Shown piece by piece: positions 1-8,322 of a stretch of 64,000 bases of DNA. A program made the translations under genes and the position numbers. The notes beneath the pieces were generated by a model that ran no database searches, was not told the DNA's origin, and saw only the letters and a list, made by a program, of their open reading frames with translations. Source of the DNA: Streptomyces sp. NBC_00271. Its GTDB lineage: Bacteria > Actinomycetota > Actinomycetes > Streptomycetales > Streptomycetaceae. The number at the start of each line of letters is the position of its first letter. Within the stretch, counting starts at the first letter, position 1. The stretch covers positions 1,798,001 through 1,862,000 of the forward strand of contig NZ_CP108070.1 of NCBI RefSeq assembly GCF_036178845.1, in the 5' to 3' direction.

Positions 1-1020
1 GCGGTGCAGATCCACACCCTGTCGTCGGTGCGCAGGCCGTACATCACGGTCGTCAACGGCGTGGACGAGTGGCGGCTCTCGGTCTACCTGGACGAGGAGC
101 CCGACCCCGACGACGCGGTCGCCTGGATACGCGACGCCGTCGGTGCGCCGATCGACGTCGAGATCCTCGCAGCGCAGCCCTGGAGCGGACACTGCGTCGT
201 GGCCCGCACCTACCGGGAGGGGCGCATGTTCCTCGCGGGCGACGCCGCGCATCTGCTCTGGCCCAAGGGAGGCTTCGGCGCCAACACCGGGATCGGCGAC
301 GCCGTGGACCTCGGCTGGAAGCTCGCCGCGACCCTCCAAGGATGGGGAGGCCCGGCGCTCCTGGACAGCTACGAGAAGGAGCGGCGGCCGGTCGCCGTCC
401 GCAACGTCACGGAAGCCTCCAGCAACTGGAGGGCCGACGCGCGACTCGTCCCCGATCCGGTGCTCGACCGCATGGACGCGGAAGGCGAACGGCTCCGACG
501 TGAGCTGGGCGAGGAGATCCGCCGGTCCCGGGCCAAGGAGTTCCGCTGCACGGGCGTCCAGCTCGGATACCGTTACGGCGATTCCCCGATCTGCGTGCCG
601 GACGGCAGCCCGGAACCGCCCGACGAGCCGGACGAATACGTACCGTCGACGTGGCCCGGCTGCCGCGCACCGCACGTCTGGCTGCCCGACGGCAGTTCGG
701 TGCTCGACCACTTCGGGCGCGGGTTCACGCTCGTGGTCTCGGGTTCCGCGGACCCGACGCCGCTGGTGCAGGCCGCCCGCCGGTGTGATGTGCCGTTGAC
801 GGTGCTGCGCCTCGCCGACCCGGCCGCCGCAGAGCTGTACGAGCGGCCACTCGTCCTCGTCCGCCCGGACGGCCACGTCGGCTGGCGGGGCCGGAAGGCT
901 CCCGCGGATCCCGTCGCTGTGCTCGACATGCTGCGCGGGGCGACGGTCCCGCCTCCGGACGCGAAAGCGCCCGGAGCGGCGCGGACGGTATCAGCGGGAG
1001 TCGGTACTCACCTCGTCTGA
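1..1020 (+). CDS. FAD-dependent aromatic monooxygenase, C-terminal part (cut by window start)
   Basis: The reading frame is open from the first base, so the gene starts upstream of the window. Visible near residue 80 of this part is GDAAHLLWPKGGFGANTGIG, the second FAD-contact motif (GDAAH...G.N.G..D) of PheA/TfdB-type flavoprotein hydroxylases. A thioredoxin-like C-terminal domain of about 150 residues follows, typical of polyketide and phenol hydroxylases. The N-terminal GxGxxG Rossmann motif must lie outside the window. These enzymes hydroxylate aromatic or polyketide substrates with NAD(P)H and O2; the substrate here is unknown. It converges on the TetR gene at 1031-1615 with only 10 bp between, so that regulator may or may not control it. 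Confidence 0.85.
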   Translation, partial: AVQIHTLSSVRRPYITVVNGVDEWRLSVYLDEEPDPDDAVAWIRDAVGAPIDVEILAAQPWSGHCVVARTYREGRMFLAGDAAHLLWPKGGFGANTGIGDAVDLGWKLAATLQGWGGPALLDSYEKERRPVAVRNVTEASSNWRADARLVPDPVLDRMDAEGERLRRELGEEIRRSRAKEFRCTGVQLGYRYGDSPICVPDGSPEPPDEPDEYVPSTWPGCRAPHVWLPDGSSVLDHFGRGFTLVVSGSADPTPLVQAARRCDVPLTVLRLADPAAAELYERPLVLVRPDGHVGWRGRKAPADPVAVLDMLRGATVPPPDAKAPGAARTVSAGVGTHLV

Positions 1021-1030
1021 GTTACCGCTC

Positions 1031-1615
1031 TCAGCGCTCCCGCCCCTTGGCCCCCGAACTCCTGGCCAGGGCGGACTCCATCAGGAACCGGATCATCTCG
1101 TGGGCCGGCCTGTTCCGGTCGTTGGGCACGTTCGCCCCTTCGAACACGGCGACCGCGACATCGCGGACGAGCGCGGCATCGACGCCGGGAGCGTGATCGA
1201 GGCCGTGCTCGGCCATGAGCTCGTCGACCAGTCCCACGATCCAGTTCAGGAAGGTGTTGTGGGCCTCGCGGACTGCCTCCGAATGAGGAAGCCGGTCGTG
1301 CATGGCCTGGTGCAGCGGACGGGAATAGCGCATGTCGGACAGCCCGCGCACCAGGCGGCTCAGTGGGTCTGCACCGGCCTGCTCCTCGTTGAGGATGCGG
1401 ATCTCGCGACTGAGCATGCGGTTCATGACGGCGGCGAAAATGTGGTCCTTGGAGTCGAAGTACCAATAGACGTTGCCCCGGGCCACGCCTGCGGCGGAAC
1501 TGATGTCCGCCATCGTGGTCTTGTCGTAGCCCTTCGAGAGAAAGAGCTCGGTGGCCGCGGCTAGCAGATCACCCGTGCGCTCCTCCCGGGGGATCTGTTG
1601 GCGGTTCCGCGGCAT
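1031..1615 (-). CDS. TetR-family transcriptional regulator
   Basis: A 194-residue TetR regulator. The N-terminal HTH reads TMADISSAAGVARGNVYWYF, followed by SKDHIF, the classic TetR recognition-helix context; the remainder is a helical ligand domain. I chose the ATG at 1615 because GGGAGGA sits a few bases upstream; an in-frame GTG further up would swallow this ribosome binding site. It is divergent from a paralogue of exactly the same length at 1700-2284 that carries an internal stop. The 84-bp gap between them is the likely operator region. The ligand is unknown. Confidence 0.85.
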   Translation of the reverse strand: MPRNRQQIPREERTGDLLAAATELFLSKGYDKTTMADISSAAGVARGNVYWYFDSKDHIFAAVMNRMLSREIRILNEEQAGADPLSRLVRGLSDMRYSRPLHQAMHDRLPHSEAVREAHNTFLNWIVGLVDELMAEHGLDHAPGVDAALVRDVAVAVFEGANVPNDRNRPAHEMIRFLMESALARSSGAKGRER

Positions 1616-1699
1616 CCCGACTCCTCCCATGAGTTCACCACATCTCAAGTGAGTGTAGACACCCGGCAGGCCGCGCCCTGCTCAGGAGGAAGGAGTGCT

Positions 1700-2284
1700 G
1701 TGCCCACCGGCCCCCGGCGAGGAGTCTCTGGAGATCCTTCACCGGGGAAGATGCGGCGCGTTCAGCGCGAGGATCGTGCCGCGGAGCAGCTCGCCGCCGC
1801 GACGGAACTGTTCCTGACCCGCGGCTATGCCGGCACGGCGATGGCGGACATCAGCGCGGCAGCAGGTGTCGCCCGAGGCAATGTCTACGGGTATTACTGA
1901 CTAAAGAGTGACATATTCGCCGCGGTGATGGACGGGGTGCTAAGTCACGAGATCCAGGCGCTGGACAGCGAATTCCGTGACCGCGATCCGCTGACCTGGC
2001 GCCTCGCGGACATGCGTACTTTCCGCTCGCTGCATCGGGCTTCGCACGAGCGACTCGACCACTCATCGGTCGTGCGGGAGGTCCACGAGCGGTTCCTGCA
2101 CTGGATGCGGTCGATGGTGTGCGAGGTGCTCGACCGGTGCCCGCACCCAGTGGACAGGGAGATGATCGCGGATCTGACCGTCGCCGTGTTCGAAGGCGCG
2201 AATGTGCCCCGCTCCCGTCAGCGCCCCGCCCACGAGCTGATCCGATTCCTGCTGGAAGGGGTCATCGCGCGGGCGGGCTCCTGA
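1700..2284 (+). pseudogene. TetR-family regulator interrupted by an in-frame TGA
   Basis: From GTG 1700 (preceded by AGGAGGAAGGAG) to the stop at 2284 there are 195 codons, the same as the divergent paralogue at 1031-1615, with extensive similarity throughout (ATELFL, GYAGTAMADISAAAGVARGN, FEGANVP, RPAHELIRFLLE). The frame is broken by TGA at 1898-1900, just after the HTH (GNVYGYY-stop-LKSDIFAAVM). The paralogue has Asp at this point. The downstream frame is unchanged, so this is a nonsense change and not a frameshift. The protein would end at 66 residues, with the DNA-binding part only. The alternatives are a sequencing error or rare readthrough. Confidence 0.8.
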
Positions 2285-2437
2285 GATGGGTCCGTATGAG
2301 CTCACGGAGATGGGTTACGGCGTGACGACGATCTTTCCGGTGGTGCGGCAGGCCATACCGGATCGTCCGATGAGCGCGAGCCCCATCACCCTCGACGTGA
2401 CGGGGTTCCGGATCACAGGCGGCGGCCGCTCGCCGGT

Positions 2438-2938
2438 TCAGTCCACGGCGGGCCGGGCGAGGCCGTGGTCGTAGGCGAAGATCACGGTCTGGATGCGGTC
2501 GCGGGCTCCGATCTTGGCCAGGACACGGCCGACATGCGTCTTGACCGTGAACTCGGACAGAACGAACCGCGCAGCGATCTCCCCGTTGGTCCAGCCCTTG
2601 CCGACGGCCACGAGGATCTCGCGCTCACGGTCGGTCAGGGAGGTGAGCCTCAGGTCCTCGGAGGGGTCAGTTCTGTGGGAGGGGACGTACTGGGCGAACT
2701 CGTCAAGGAGGCGGCGGGTGAGAGCGGGCGCGATGACAGCGTCGCCGACGGCGACCGCGCGGATCCCGGCGAGGAGCTCCTCGGGGCGGGCGTCCTTGAG
2801 AAGGAAGCCGCTCGCGCCGGCCCGCAGGGCGGCGTGGACGTACTCGTCGAGGTCGAACTTCGTGAGCACGAGGACGCGTGAACGGTCACCGGCGGCGACG
2901 ATGCGGCGGGTGGCCTCTATGCCGTCCTTGCCGGGCAT
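2438..2938 (-). pseudogene. NarL/FixJ-type response regulator, N-terminus missing
   Basis: 166 residues starting at MPGKDGIEATRR, which in this family directly follows the phospho-acceptor Asp (D-x-R-MPG-DG). The first half of the receiver domain, with the acidic pocket and the phosphorylation Asp, is absent. A TGA lies two codons upstream of the ATG in the same frame, so there is no extension. The receiver remnant retains LTKFDLDEYV and the Lys of FLLKDA. The LuxR-type HTH is intact (LTDREREILVAVGKGWTNGE, then VKTHVGRVLAKIGARDR). The break near 2940 abuts a second truncated regulator on the other strand. If expressed, it could only bind DNA without phosphorylation control. Confidence 0.75.
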
Positions 2939-2986
2939 GCGTCCTCAGCCTCGTCCGCTCTCGGTCCCCAGCACCGTAAGTACACG

Positions 2987-3283
2987 ATGAGTGCCGAACC
3001 CGCCCTGGTCAGCGGGGCGTACGCGCTGTTCGAAGCCGCGTGGGAGACGGCCACCGAACTGGCGGCCTTCTTCGACCCCAACCGGCCCCGGATCGACGCG
3101 CGAGCCCGCGAGGTGCTGTACGCACTGGGCTCTGGAATGAGCGACGTGACAGCCTCACGCGAACTGGGCATCTCGTTGCGCACCTACCGCCGCAGAGTCG
3201 CCGAACTCCTCGTCGCCCTGGACGCGGGCTCACGTTTCCAGGCCGGGGTGCGCGCGGGCAAGTTGGGCCTGACCCGCGGGTGA
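2987..3283 (+). pseudogene. LuxR-type HTH fragment (C-terminal remnant)
   Basis: About 98 residues. The end (SDVTASRELGISLRTYRRRV, then a GSRFQAGVRA-type tail) matches the C-terminal HTH of large single-protein LuxR regulators common in Streptomyces. The frame is open upstream to about 2942 (through GPQHRKYT), where it meets the truncated response regulator. These proteins normally have about 200 more residues before the HTH. The ATG at 2987 has no clear ribosome binding site, so I read this as a remnant and not as a small gene. Confidence 0.6.
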
Positions 3284-3646
3284 GCGGGCCCAGGCCCGGA
3301 CCGAAGGGGGTCGGGCGTCGAGGTTCAGGCGAAATGGCGGGGCCCCCGCCTGATAGGAGTCGACGCTGCCTTGGGCCCGGCATCCTCCGATGTCCGGTCC
3401 AGCGCTCCGTACCATCGCCAGGCGGCCGCATGCCCGGCGGCCATCCATCGCTCACCGCTCGCACCCGCGCCCGGCGCGCCGCAGCTCTCCCATGCGCCCC
3501 GACATCGGCGCGGCGTCCGGGACCCGGGTCCAAGACGGTGCAACGTCTCGAACCCGGGTGCCGGGCAGGCCGATGGCCTGCCTTGTGAGGGCACGTACGG
3601 CGGGCCGGGCTCGGTCCGGAACGTCCGTGGGCGCCCGTGAGTTGAA
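3284..3646. other. Intergenic region, no gene recognised
   Basis: 363 bp between the LuxR remnant and the convergent aldehyde dehydrogenase gene. Open frames on both strands are low-complexity Arg/Pro-rich translations typical of non-coding high-GC DNA. I see no RNA gene or clear hairpin terminator. Confidence 0.5.
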
Positions 3647-5182
3647 TCAGTCCGACTTCTCGCCGCTCTCGGCCAGGATCCTGTTACGGGCGCCGGCGAG
3701 GGCTCCCGCCATGGCACCCGCGGGCCTGCCGAAGGTCGAGGCGGAGAACCGGGCGGGGCCGGTCTTGGCGGTGAAGGAGTGCGCGTAGGCGAACTCCCGC
3801 AGTCCCTCCTCCCCCTGCTTGCGCCCGTAACCGCTGTCGCCCCGACCGCCGAACGGCACGGCGGGGTTCATGGAGAACACCAGAGCATCGTTGATGCTGG
3901 TCATTCCCACGCGGAGGCGACGAGCGATGGCTTCGCCGCGGTCGCGGCTGAAGACGGCGCTGCCCAGCCCGTACCGGCCGGCGTTGATGTGAGCGACGGC
4001 CTCATCGGCGTCGGCGACCTTGACGACCGCCAGCGTCGGCCCGAACGTCTCCTCCGTCGCCGCGAGGGCGTCGGGGGCCACACCGACCAGGATGGTGGGC
4101 GCGGCATAGCGGTCGCCCACCGCGTCGAGGCCGCCGACGGTGGCTGTCGCGCCGCGCTCCAGGGCGTCCTGGATGTGTTCCCGGATGATCGAGGTCTGGC
4201 TCGGCAGCGGAACCGGCCCGATCTCCGCGTCCTCGTCGCTGCCGACGCGTACCTGCCCGGCGAGCTCGCTGATCTTCTCGACGAACTCGTCGTGCACCGA
4301 CTCGACGACATAGGCCACTTCGAGACTGATGCAACCGTGTCCGGTGTTCTGCATCGCGCCCCACACGATGTGAGCGGCGGCTTCGTCCAGATCGGCGTCC
4401 TCGGCGACGATGACGCCGTCCTTTCCGCCGAGTTCCAGCAGAACGGGGGTCAGGGTCTGCGCGCATTGGGCGGCCACCGTCCGGCCCGTGGCGACACTGC
4501 CCGTGAACGCGAGCTTGTCGAGGCCGGCCTCGATGAGCGCCTGACCCGTGGCCCCGTATCCGTTCAGGTTCTGCAGGACGGCCGGCAGTTCCGGTACGGC
4601 ACGCTGCCAGGTTCGGATGAGCCATTCGGCGACGCCGGGCGTGATCTGGCTCGGCTTGAGGATGACGGCGTTCCCGGCCGCGAGCGCATCGGCGAGGATG
4701 GCCGCGGGAGTGAGCAGGGGGAAGTTCCACGGGCCTATGACGCCGACCACGCCGTAGGGCTGGTACTCGACCCACGCACGCTGGTTGGGCGTGGTGGGGC
4801 TGGATGGAACCTCCCGGCGCTCCAGGACCCGCGCGGCGTTGTCAGCAACGTACTGCAGGTGCTCGAGAGTCCCGAGCACCTCCACGCGGGCGTCGTCGAG
4901 GGGCTTGCCATTCTCGGCGTGAATGAGTGCGGCGCCCTCCTCACCGCTCAAAGCTATCTGCCGCCGCCACGCACGCAGCCGCTCCGCACGGCCCTCGAAG
5001 CCGAGGTCCCACCAGGCCCCGGTGACTGAGCGTGCGGCGGCGACGGCCGCGGCAGCCTCTTCCTTGCCGGCCACGGGATATCGGGCGAACTCGGCTCCGG
5101 TGGCCTGGTCGATGGTGACGATCTCGGTCGCGTCGTACCCGATGACGCCGTCACGGGTGATCGTCGGAATGTTGTCGGTCAT
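3647..5182 (-). CDS. NAD(P)-dependent aldehyde dehydrogenase
   Basis: 511 residues, normal for the ALDH superfamily. Visible motifs are GPWNFPLLTP (Asn153, oxyanion hole), KPSQ, FTGSVATGR (cofactor loop), LLELGGKD (general base Glu250), NTGHGCIS (nucleophile Cys284), EETFGPTLAVVKV and PFGGRGDSGYGRKQGEEGL. It oxidises an aldehyde to the acid in the cytosol. The Cys context (GHGC in place of the common GQ-C) and the succinic-semialdehyde/coniferyl-like layout do not fix the substrate. The ATG at 5182 is preceded by AGGGAAG. It stands alone, with about 280 bp of apparently empty DNA up to the SDR gene stop at 5466. No regulator is immediately adjacent. Confidence 0.9.
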   Translation of the reverse strand: MTDNIPTITRDGVIGYDATEIVTIDQATGAEFARYPVAGKEEAAAAVAAARSVTGAWWDLGFEGRAERLRAWRRQIALSGEEGAALIHAENGKPLDDARVEVLGTLEHLQYVADNAARVLERREVPSSPTTPNQRAWVEYQPYGVVGVIGPWNFPLLTPAAILADALAAGNAVILKPSQITPGVAEWLIRTWQRAVPELPAVLQNLNGYGATGQALIEAGLDKLAFTGSVATGRTVAAQCAQTLTPVLLELGGKDGVIVAEDADLDEAAAHIVWGAMQNTGHGCISLEVAYVVESVHDEFVEKISELAGQVRVGSDEDAEIGPVPLPSQTSIIREHIQDALERGATATVGGLDAVGDRYAAPTILVGVAPDALAATEETFGPTLAVVKVADADEAVAHINAGRYGLGSAVFSRDRGEAIARRLRVGMTSINDALVFSMNPAVPFGGRGDSGYGRKQGEEGLREFAYAHSFTAKTGPARFSASTFGRPAGAMAGALAGARNRILAESGEKSD

Positions 5183-5465
5183 AGGTCTTCCCTAACTTTC
5201 TTCCGCCCGCCCGAATGAGACACACCGTGGGTGAGGGCGGTGGCGGAGGCGGTCTTCGGCACGAGTGGCCGCTGGAGGGCAGTCGGCGCGGGCCGACGTG
5301 GAGGACTGCATGGTGGAGGTCATGGGGAGCGTGTGCCGTGCCCCGTTCGGCAGTTGGGCAAGGGTGGCCGCGGATCGGGAGGCACCCTCGACGGACGGGC
5401 GTAGCGCAGCCTTGGGAGGGCGACCCGTGGCCGGGTCGGGAGCAGCGCCGAGGAGACGCCCGCTG

Positions 5466-6257
5466 CTACGCGTGCGGGCCGCGGTAGCGAGTTGCGGGGG
5501 TGGGCTGGTTGCCGCCGGTGAGCAGAGCGGACTCCGCGGCCAGCAGGGCTTCAAGGGCTGCGGCCTGGTTCTCCAGACCGGGTGCGCACACGGTCTCCCC
5601 CAGGCGCAGGCCGGCAAGGCTGGCCCAGGCGACGTCCTGCGGGGGCATCGCCCAGGGGATGTCGCGGCCGACGCCTTCGTTCCACTCCGTGGCCACGACG
5701 CCGGGCAGCAGCAGCTGCGTACGGATGGGCGTGTCCGCGAGCTCACCTGTGAGGGTCCGGGTGAAGGCGACGGTGGCGGCCTTCGCCGCCGCGTAGAGAG
5801 TGCGTCGTGGTGCGCGGGGATCGTTGAGGCCGCCGCTGAAGGCCAGCAGCGAGGCCACCGTGATGATCGCGCCTTCTCCGGCGGCGAGCATTCCGGGAAG
5901 CGCGGCGCGGACCAGCTGAATGGGGGCCACGGCGTTGAGGGTGAGCAGGCGGTCGATGTCGGCGGGGTCGACGTCGACGAGCGGGGCGTAGCCGCCGGCG
6001 CCGGCGTTGCTGACCAGCAGGCGCACGTCCCCCGCGGCGAGACGGCCGGTGACAGCGGTGATGCCCTCGTGGGTGCCGAGATCGGCGGGCAGCACCTCCA
6101 CGGCGGCACCCCGGGCGCGGAGCTCCTCTGCGAAGTCGCCGAGCCGGTCCGCACGGCGCGCCACCAGGACGAGGTCGTGGTCATCCGCCAGCAGACGGGC
6201 GTATTCGGCGCCGATGCCGGAGGAAGCTCCGGTGATGAGAGCGATCGTGCGAGTCAT
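5466..6257 (-). CDS. Short-chain dehydrogenase/reductase (SDR)
   Basis: 263 residues, a classical SDR. It has the cofactor motif TGASSGIG (residues 9-16), an NAG motif near residue 85, catalytic Ser136, and YAAAK with Tyr155 and Lys159. The VARRADRLG segment after the second strand suggests NADP(H) preference. I chose the ATG at 6257; a TTG 18 bases upstream is possible but less likely. It is divergent from the MarR gene at 6330 with a 72-bp gap holding an inverted repeat, so the MarR protein probably controls it. The substrate is unknown. Confidence 0.9.
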   Translation of the reverse strand: MTRTIALITGASSGIGAEYARLLADDHDLVLVARRADRLGDFAEELRARGAAVEVLPADLGTHEGITAVTGRLAAGDVRLLVSNAGAGGYAPLVDVDPADIDRLLTLNAVAPIQLVRAALPGMLAAGEGAIITVASLLAFSGGLNDPRAPRRTLYAAAKAATVAFTRTLTGELADTPIRTQLLLPGVVATEWNEGVGRDIPWAMPPQDVAWASLAGLRLGETVCAPGLENQAAALEALLAAESALLTGGNQPTPATRYRGPHA

Positions 6258-6315
6258 ACGCTGAGCATGCCTCAACCGTTAGCTTAGTGTCAAACGCTTG
6301 ATGGTTATGAAGTGT

Positions 6316-6337
6316 CGTATCCTTGACAGGTGATACG
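6316..6337. promoter_or_regulatory. Inverted repeat at MarR start, candidate operator
   Basis: CGTATC and GATACG are separated by 10 bp, and the repeat overlaps the GTG start of the MarR gene at 6330. Inverted repeats of this spacing between divergent MarR and target genes usually serve as the repressor site. A TTGACA lies inside the spacer. The functional role is inferred. Confidence 0.45.
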
Positions 6338-6785
6338 TGATGACGAGGAGCCTGTGGGGCTCGGCGCGCTTGACCGGGTGACCTGGGCATTGCGCCGCGC
6401 GGAACTGGCGGTGCAGACGCTCAAGGAACAGCGGCTACGTCCGCTGGGCATGGCAGCCGCGCACTACACCCTGCTGATGTCGGTGCACAGCGAACCAGGG
6501 CTGGCCGGCGCCGAGTTGGCCCGCCGCCTCAACGTCACCCCTCAGGCCGTCGCCTCCCTCGTGGCACGCCTGGAGGGCCGCGGCCAATTGGAGAGGCGCG
6601 AGCACCCGCGCCACCGGCACGTGCAGGAACTGCACCTCACCGACGCCGGGCGGGAGGCGCTGCGCGCGGCCGACCAGGTGATCGCCGACGTAGAGCGTCA
6701 CATCACCGAGGGCCTGGGACCGGACCAGAGCGCGCAGCTACGGACGCTGCTCGACCAGGTGAGCAAGACGGTGCGCAACGCCTGA
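6330..6785 (+). CDS. MarR-family transcriptional regulator
   Basis: 151 residues. The winged helix is clear: ELARRLNVTPQAVASLVARL (recognition helix), then LERREHPRHRHVQELHLTDA (wing). It begins with GTG 6330. It is divergent from the SDR at 5466-6257, the usual arrangement of a MarR repressor and its stress- or ligand-induced target. The 22-bp inverted repeat at 6316-6337 overlapping the start suggests autoregulation. Confidence 0.88.
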   Translation: MIRDDEEPVGLGALDRVTWALRRAELAVQTLKEQRLRPLGMAAAHYTLLMSVHSEPGLAGAELARRLNVTPQAVASLVARLEGRGQLERREHPRHRHVQELHLTDAGREALRAADQVIADVERHITEGLGPDQSAQLRTLLDQVSKTVRNA

Positions 6786-7261
6786 GCTCGTCGGCCGGTC
6801 AAGGACAGGATGGCGCGTCGGTGGCCCAGGCGCGGCGCACGCCGCCCGCTCCCCCGGCGGTCTCGGCGCATCGTATGCCGCCGCCAGCGGGGTTCCAGCC
6901 GACCGCGGCACCGGTCGGCCCGCAGCGAAAGCAGCGACCACTCGCTCGAGGACCAGTCCACCGCCCTCACCTCAAGGTCGACATCGGCACGGCGATCTCG
7001 TCCATGCACGGTCGGTCCGTGCAGGGCGGCAGGGATCCTGAACGGCGCCCTGCCGCCTGAAGCAGGTGGGTGCCGCAGCTTCCAGCGGTCCCCACCACCG
7101 CGAGCAACGGGGCAGAGCTTCTTCGCCCTCCGCTTCCGCCTCGGACGCTCCCTTCTCTCTTCTCACTGCGTCATGCCGTCACGGGCACACCAGCGTCAGG
7201 ACTCGTGCGTCGGCCGGCCACGGCCATCCGAACGAAGTTGCCGGTGCAGTCAGGGGCCCGG
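6786..7261. other. Intergenic region, no gene recognised
   Basis: 476 bp between MarR and the convergent quinone-reductase-like gene. All frames give Arg/Ser/Pro-rich translations without recognisable domains or ribosome binding sites. Nothing structured was noticed. Confidence 0.5.
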
Positions 7262-8209
7262 TCACGGGACGAGGACGATCTTCCCCGTCGTATGCCCGGT
7301 CATGATCTGCCGATGCGCGGCGGCGGCTTCGCGCAACGGATGGCTGGCGGCGATCAGGACGCGCAGTCGCCCGGCGCCCGCGGCTTCGGTGAGCTGCAGG
7401 CGCGCAGCGGCGCGGACTTCCGTGCCGGGGTCCGCGCCGGGCCCGCCGCCCAGGAGCCTAATGCCGGCTCGGGCCCCGCGTTCGAACGCTGCGACGGTCG
7501 CGATGCGGGACCGGTCCGCCACCAGCTCCACCGAGACGTCCACCGCCTCGTCGGTGCCCACCAGGTCGGCAGCCGCCTGGACTCCCTGCGGTGCTGCCGC
7601 GCGCACCCGGTCCGCCAGACCCGGCCCGTACGCGATCGGAATCGCCCCCAGGTCGCGCAGTACGTCGTGCTTGGCGGGGCTCGCCGTTCCCAGCACCCTG
7701 GCTCCGCGCTCGACGGCCAGTTGCACGGCCATCAGGCCGACGCCACCCGCCGCGCCGTGGACCAGCACCGAGTCGTTCTCGCGTAGGCCGATCGCTTCGA
7801 GAACGTGCACAGCGGTGACGCCCGTGACCATCAGTCCTCCGGCCTGCTCCCAGGAGAGAGCGGCGGGCTTGGGCACCACCGACGAGGCCGGGACTATGAG
7901 TTCGGCGGCGTACGCGCCGGGCGCTCGGTACGCGATCACCTCGTCGCCGATCTGGATCGGACCGGCGGGGCCGGTCGCGTCGGCACCGACAGCGGTCACC
8001 ACACCGGCCGCTTCGGCGCCGAGCCGCATCGGCAGGTTCGCCTGATCGGTTCCGAAGGCGCCGCTGTACATCTTGTGGTCGAAGGGGTTGACGCCGACGG
8101 CGCGGACCTCGATGCGCACCTGACCCGGCCCGGGCTCCGCTACGGCGACATCGATCACCGACAGCACCTCGGGACCACCGTAAGCACGCGCTACTACTAC
8201 TTCGCTCAT
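7262..8209 (-). CDS. Zinc-independent MDR oxidoreductase (quinone-reductase-like)
   Basis: 315 residues, medium-chain reductase. The N-terminal GroES-like part (AVGVNPFDHKMYSG) is followed by LGAEAAGVVTAVG. The nucleotide motif HGAAGGVGLMAVQLA marks an NADPH-binding Rossmann fold of the QOR subgroup. No zinc ligands are seen. It probably reduces quinones or enones in the cytosol. The ATG at 8209 fits the family start (MSEVVVARAYGGPEVL); the ribosome binding site is weak. It is divergent from the SDR-TetR pair at 8323, with a perfect 18-bp palindrome between, so TetR control is plausible. Confidence 0.9.
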   Translation of the reverse strand: MSEVVVARAYGGPEVLSVIDVAVAEPGPGQVRIEVRAVGVNPFDHKMYSGAFGTDQANLPMRLGAEAAGVVTAVGADATGPAGPIQIGDEVIAYRAPGAYAAELIVPASSVVPKPAALSWEQAGGLMVTGVTAVHVLEAIGLRENDSVLVHGAAGGVGLMAVQLAVERGARVLGTASPAKHDVLRDLGAIPIAYGPGLADRVRAAAPQGVQAAADLVGTDEAVDVSVELVADRSRIATVAAFERGARAGIRLLGGGPGADPGTEVRAAARLQLTEAAGAGRLRVLIAASHPLREAAAAHRQIMTGHTTGKIVLVP

Positions 8210-8264
8210 GTCAGGAGAGAACGCGGTGCCGGAAGGCCCGATTCCCCATTGCGGTGACTTTTTT

Positions 8265-8282
8265 GAGCGGAGCGCTCCGCTC
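8265..8282. promoter_or_regulatory. Perfect 18-bp palindrome, candidate TetR operator
   Basis: GAGCGGAGCGCTCCGCTC is perfectly self-complementary. It lies between the divergent starts at 8209 and 8323. Palindromes with a GGAGCGCTCC core are typical TetR operators in actinobacteria. The TetR encoded 17 bp after the SDR (9098-9763) is the natural candidate ligand-responsive repressor. Confidence 0.6.
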
Positions 8283-8322
8283 CGATAAGTTGGGCAGCCG
8301 ATCAACCGACGCGGGAGGACAC

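Noticed and set aside
1616..1699. CTCAAGTGAG as TetR operator in the divergent TetR gap
   Set aside because: Arms of only four bases and no extension; too short to support as an operator.
5265..6287. Long plus-strand open frame of 340 codons opposite the SDR gene
   Set aside because: The minus strand encodes a clear SDR over the same bases; the plus translation is Gly/Ala/Arg-rich without domains, a normal antisense artefact in high-GC DNA.
8244..8254. CCCCATTGCGG shared with 13274-13284
   Set aside because: An 11-base identity without symmetry or conserved spacing to a start is likely chance in 64 kb of biased sequence.
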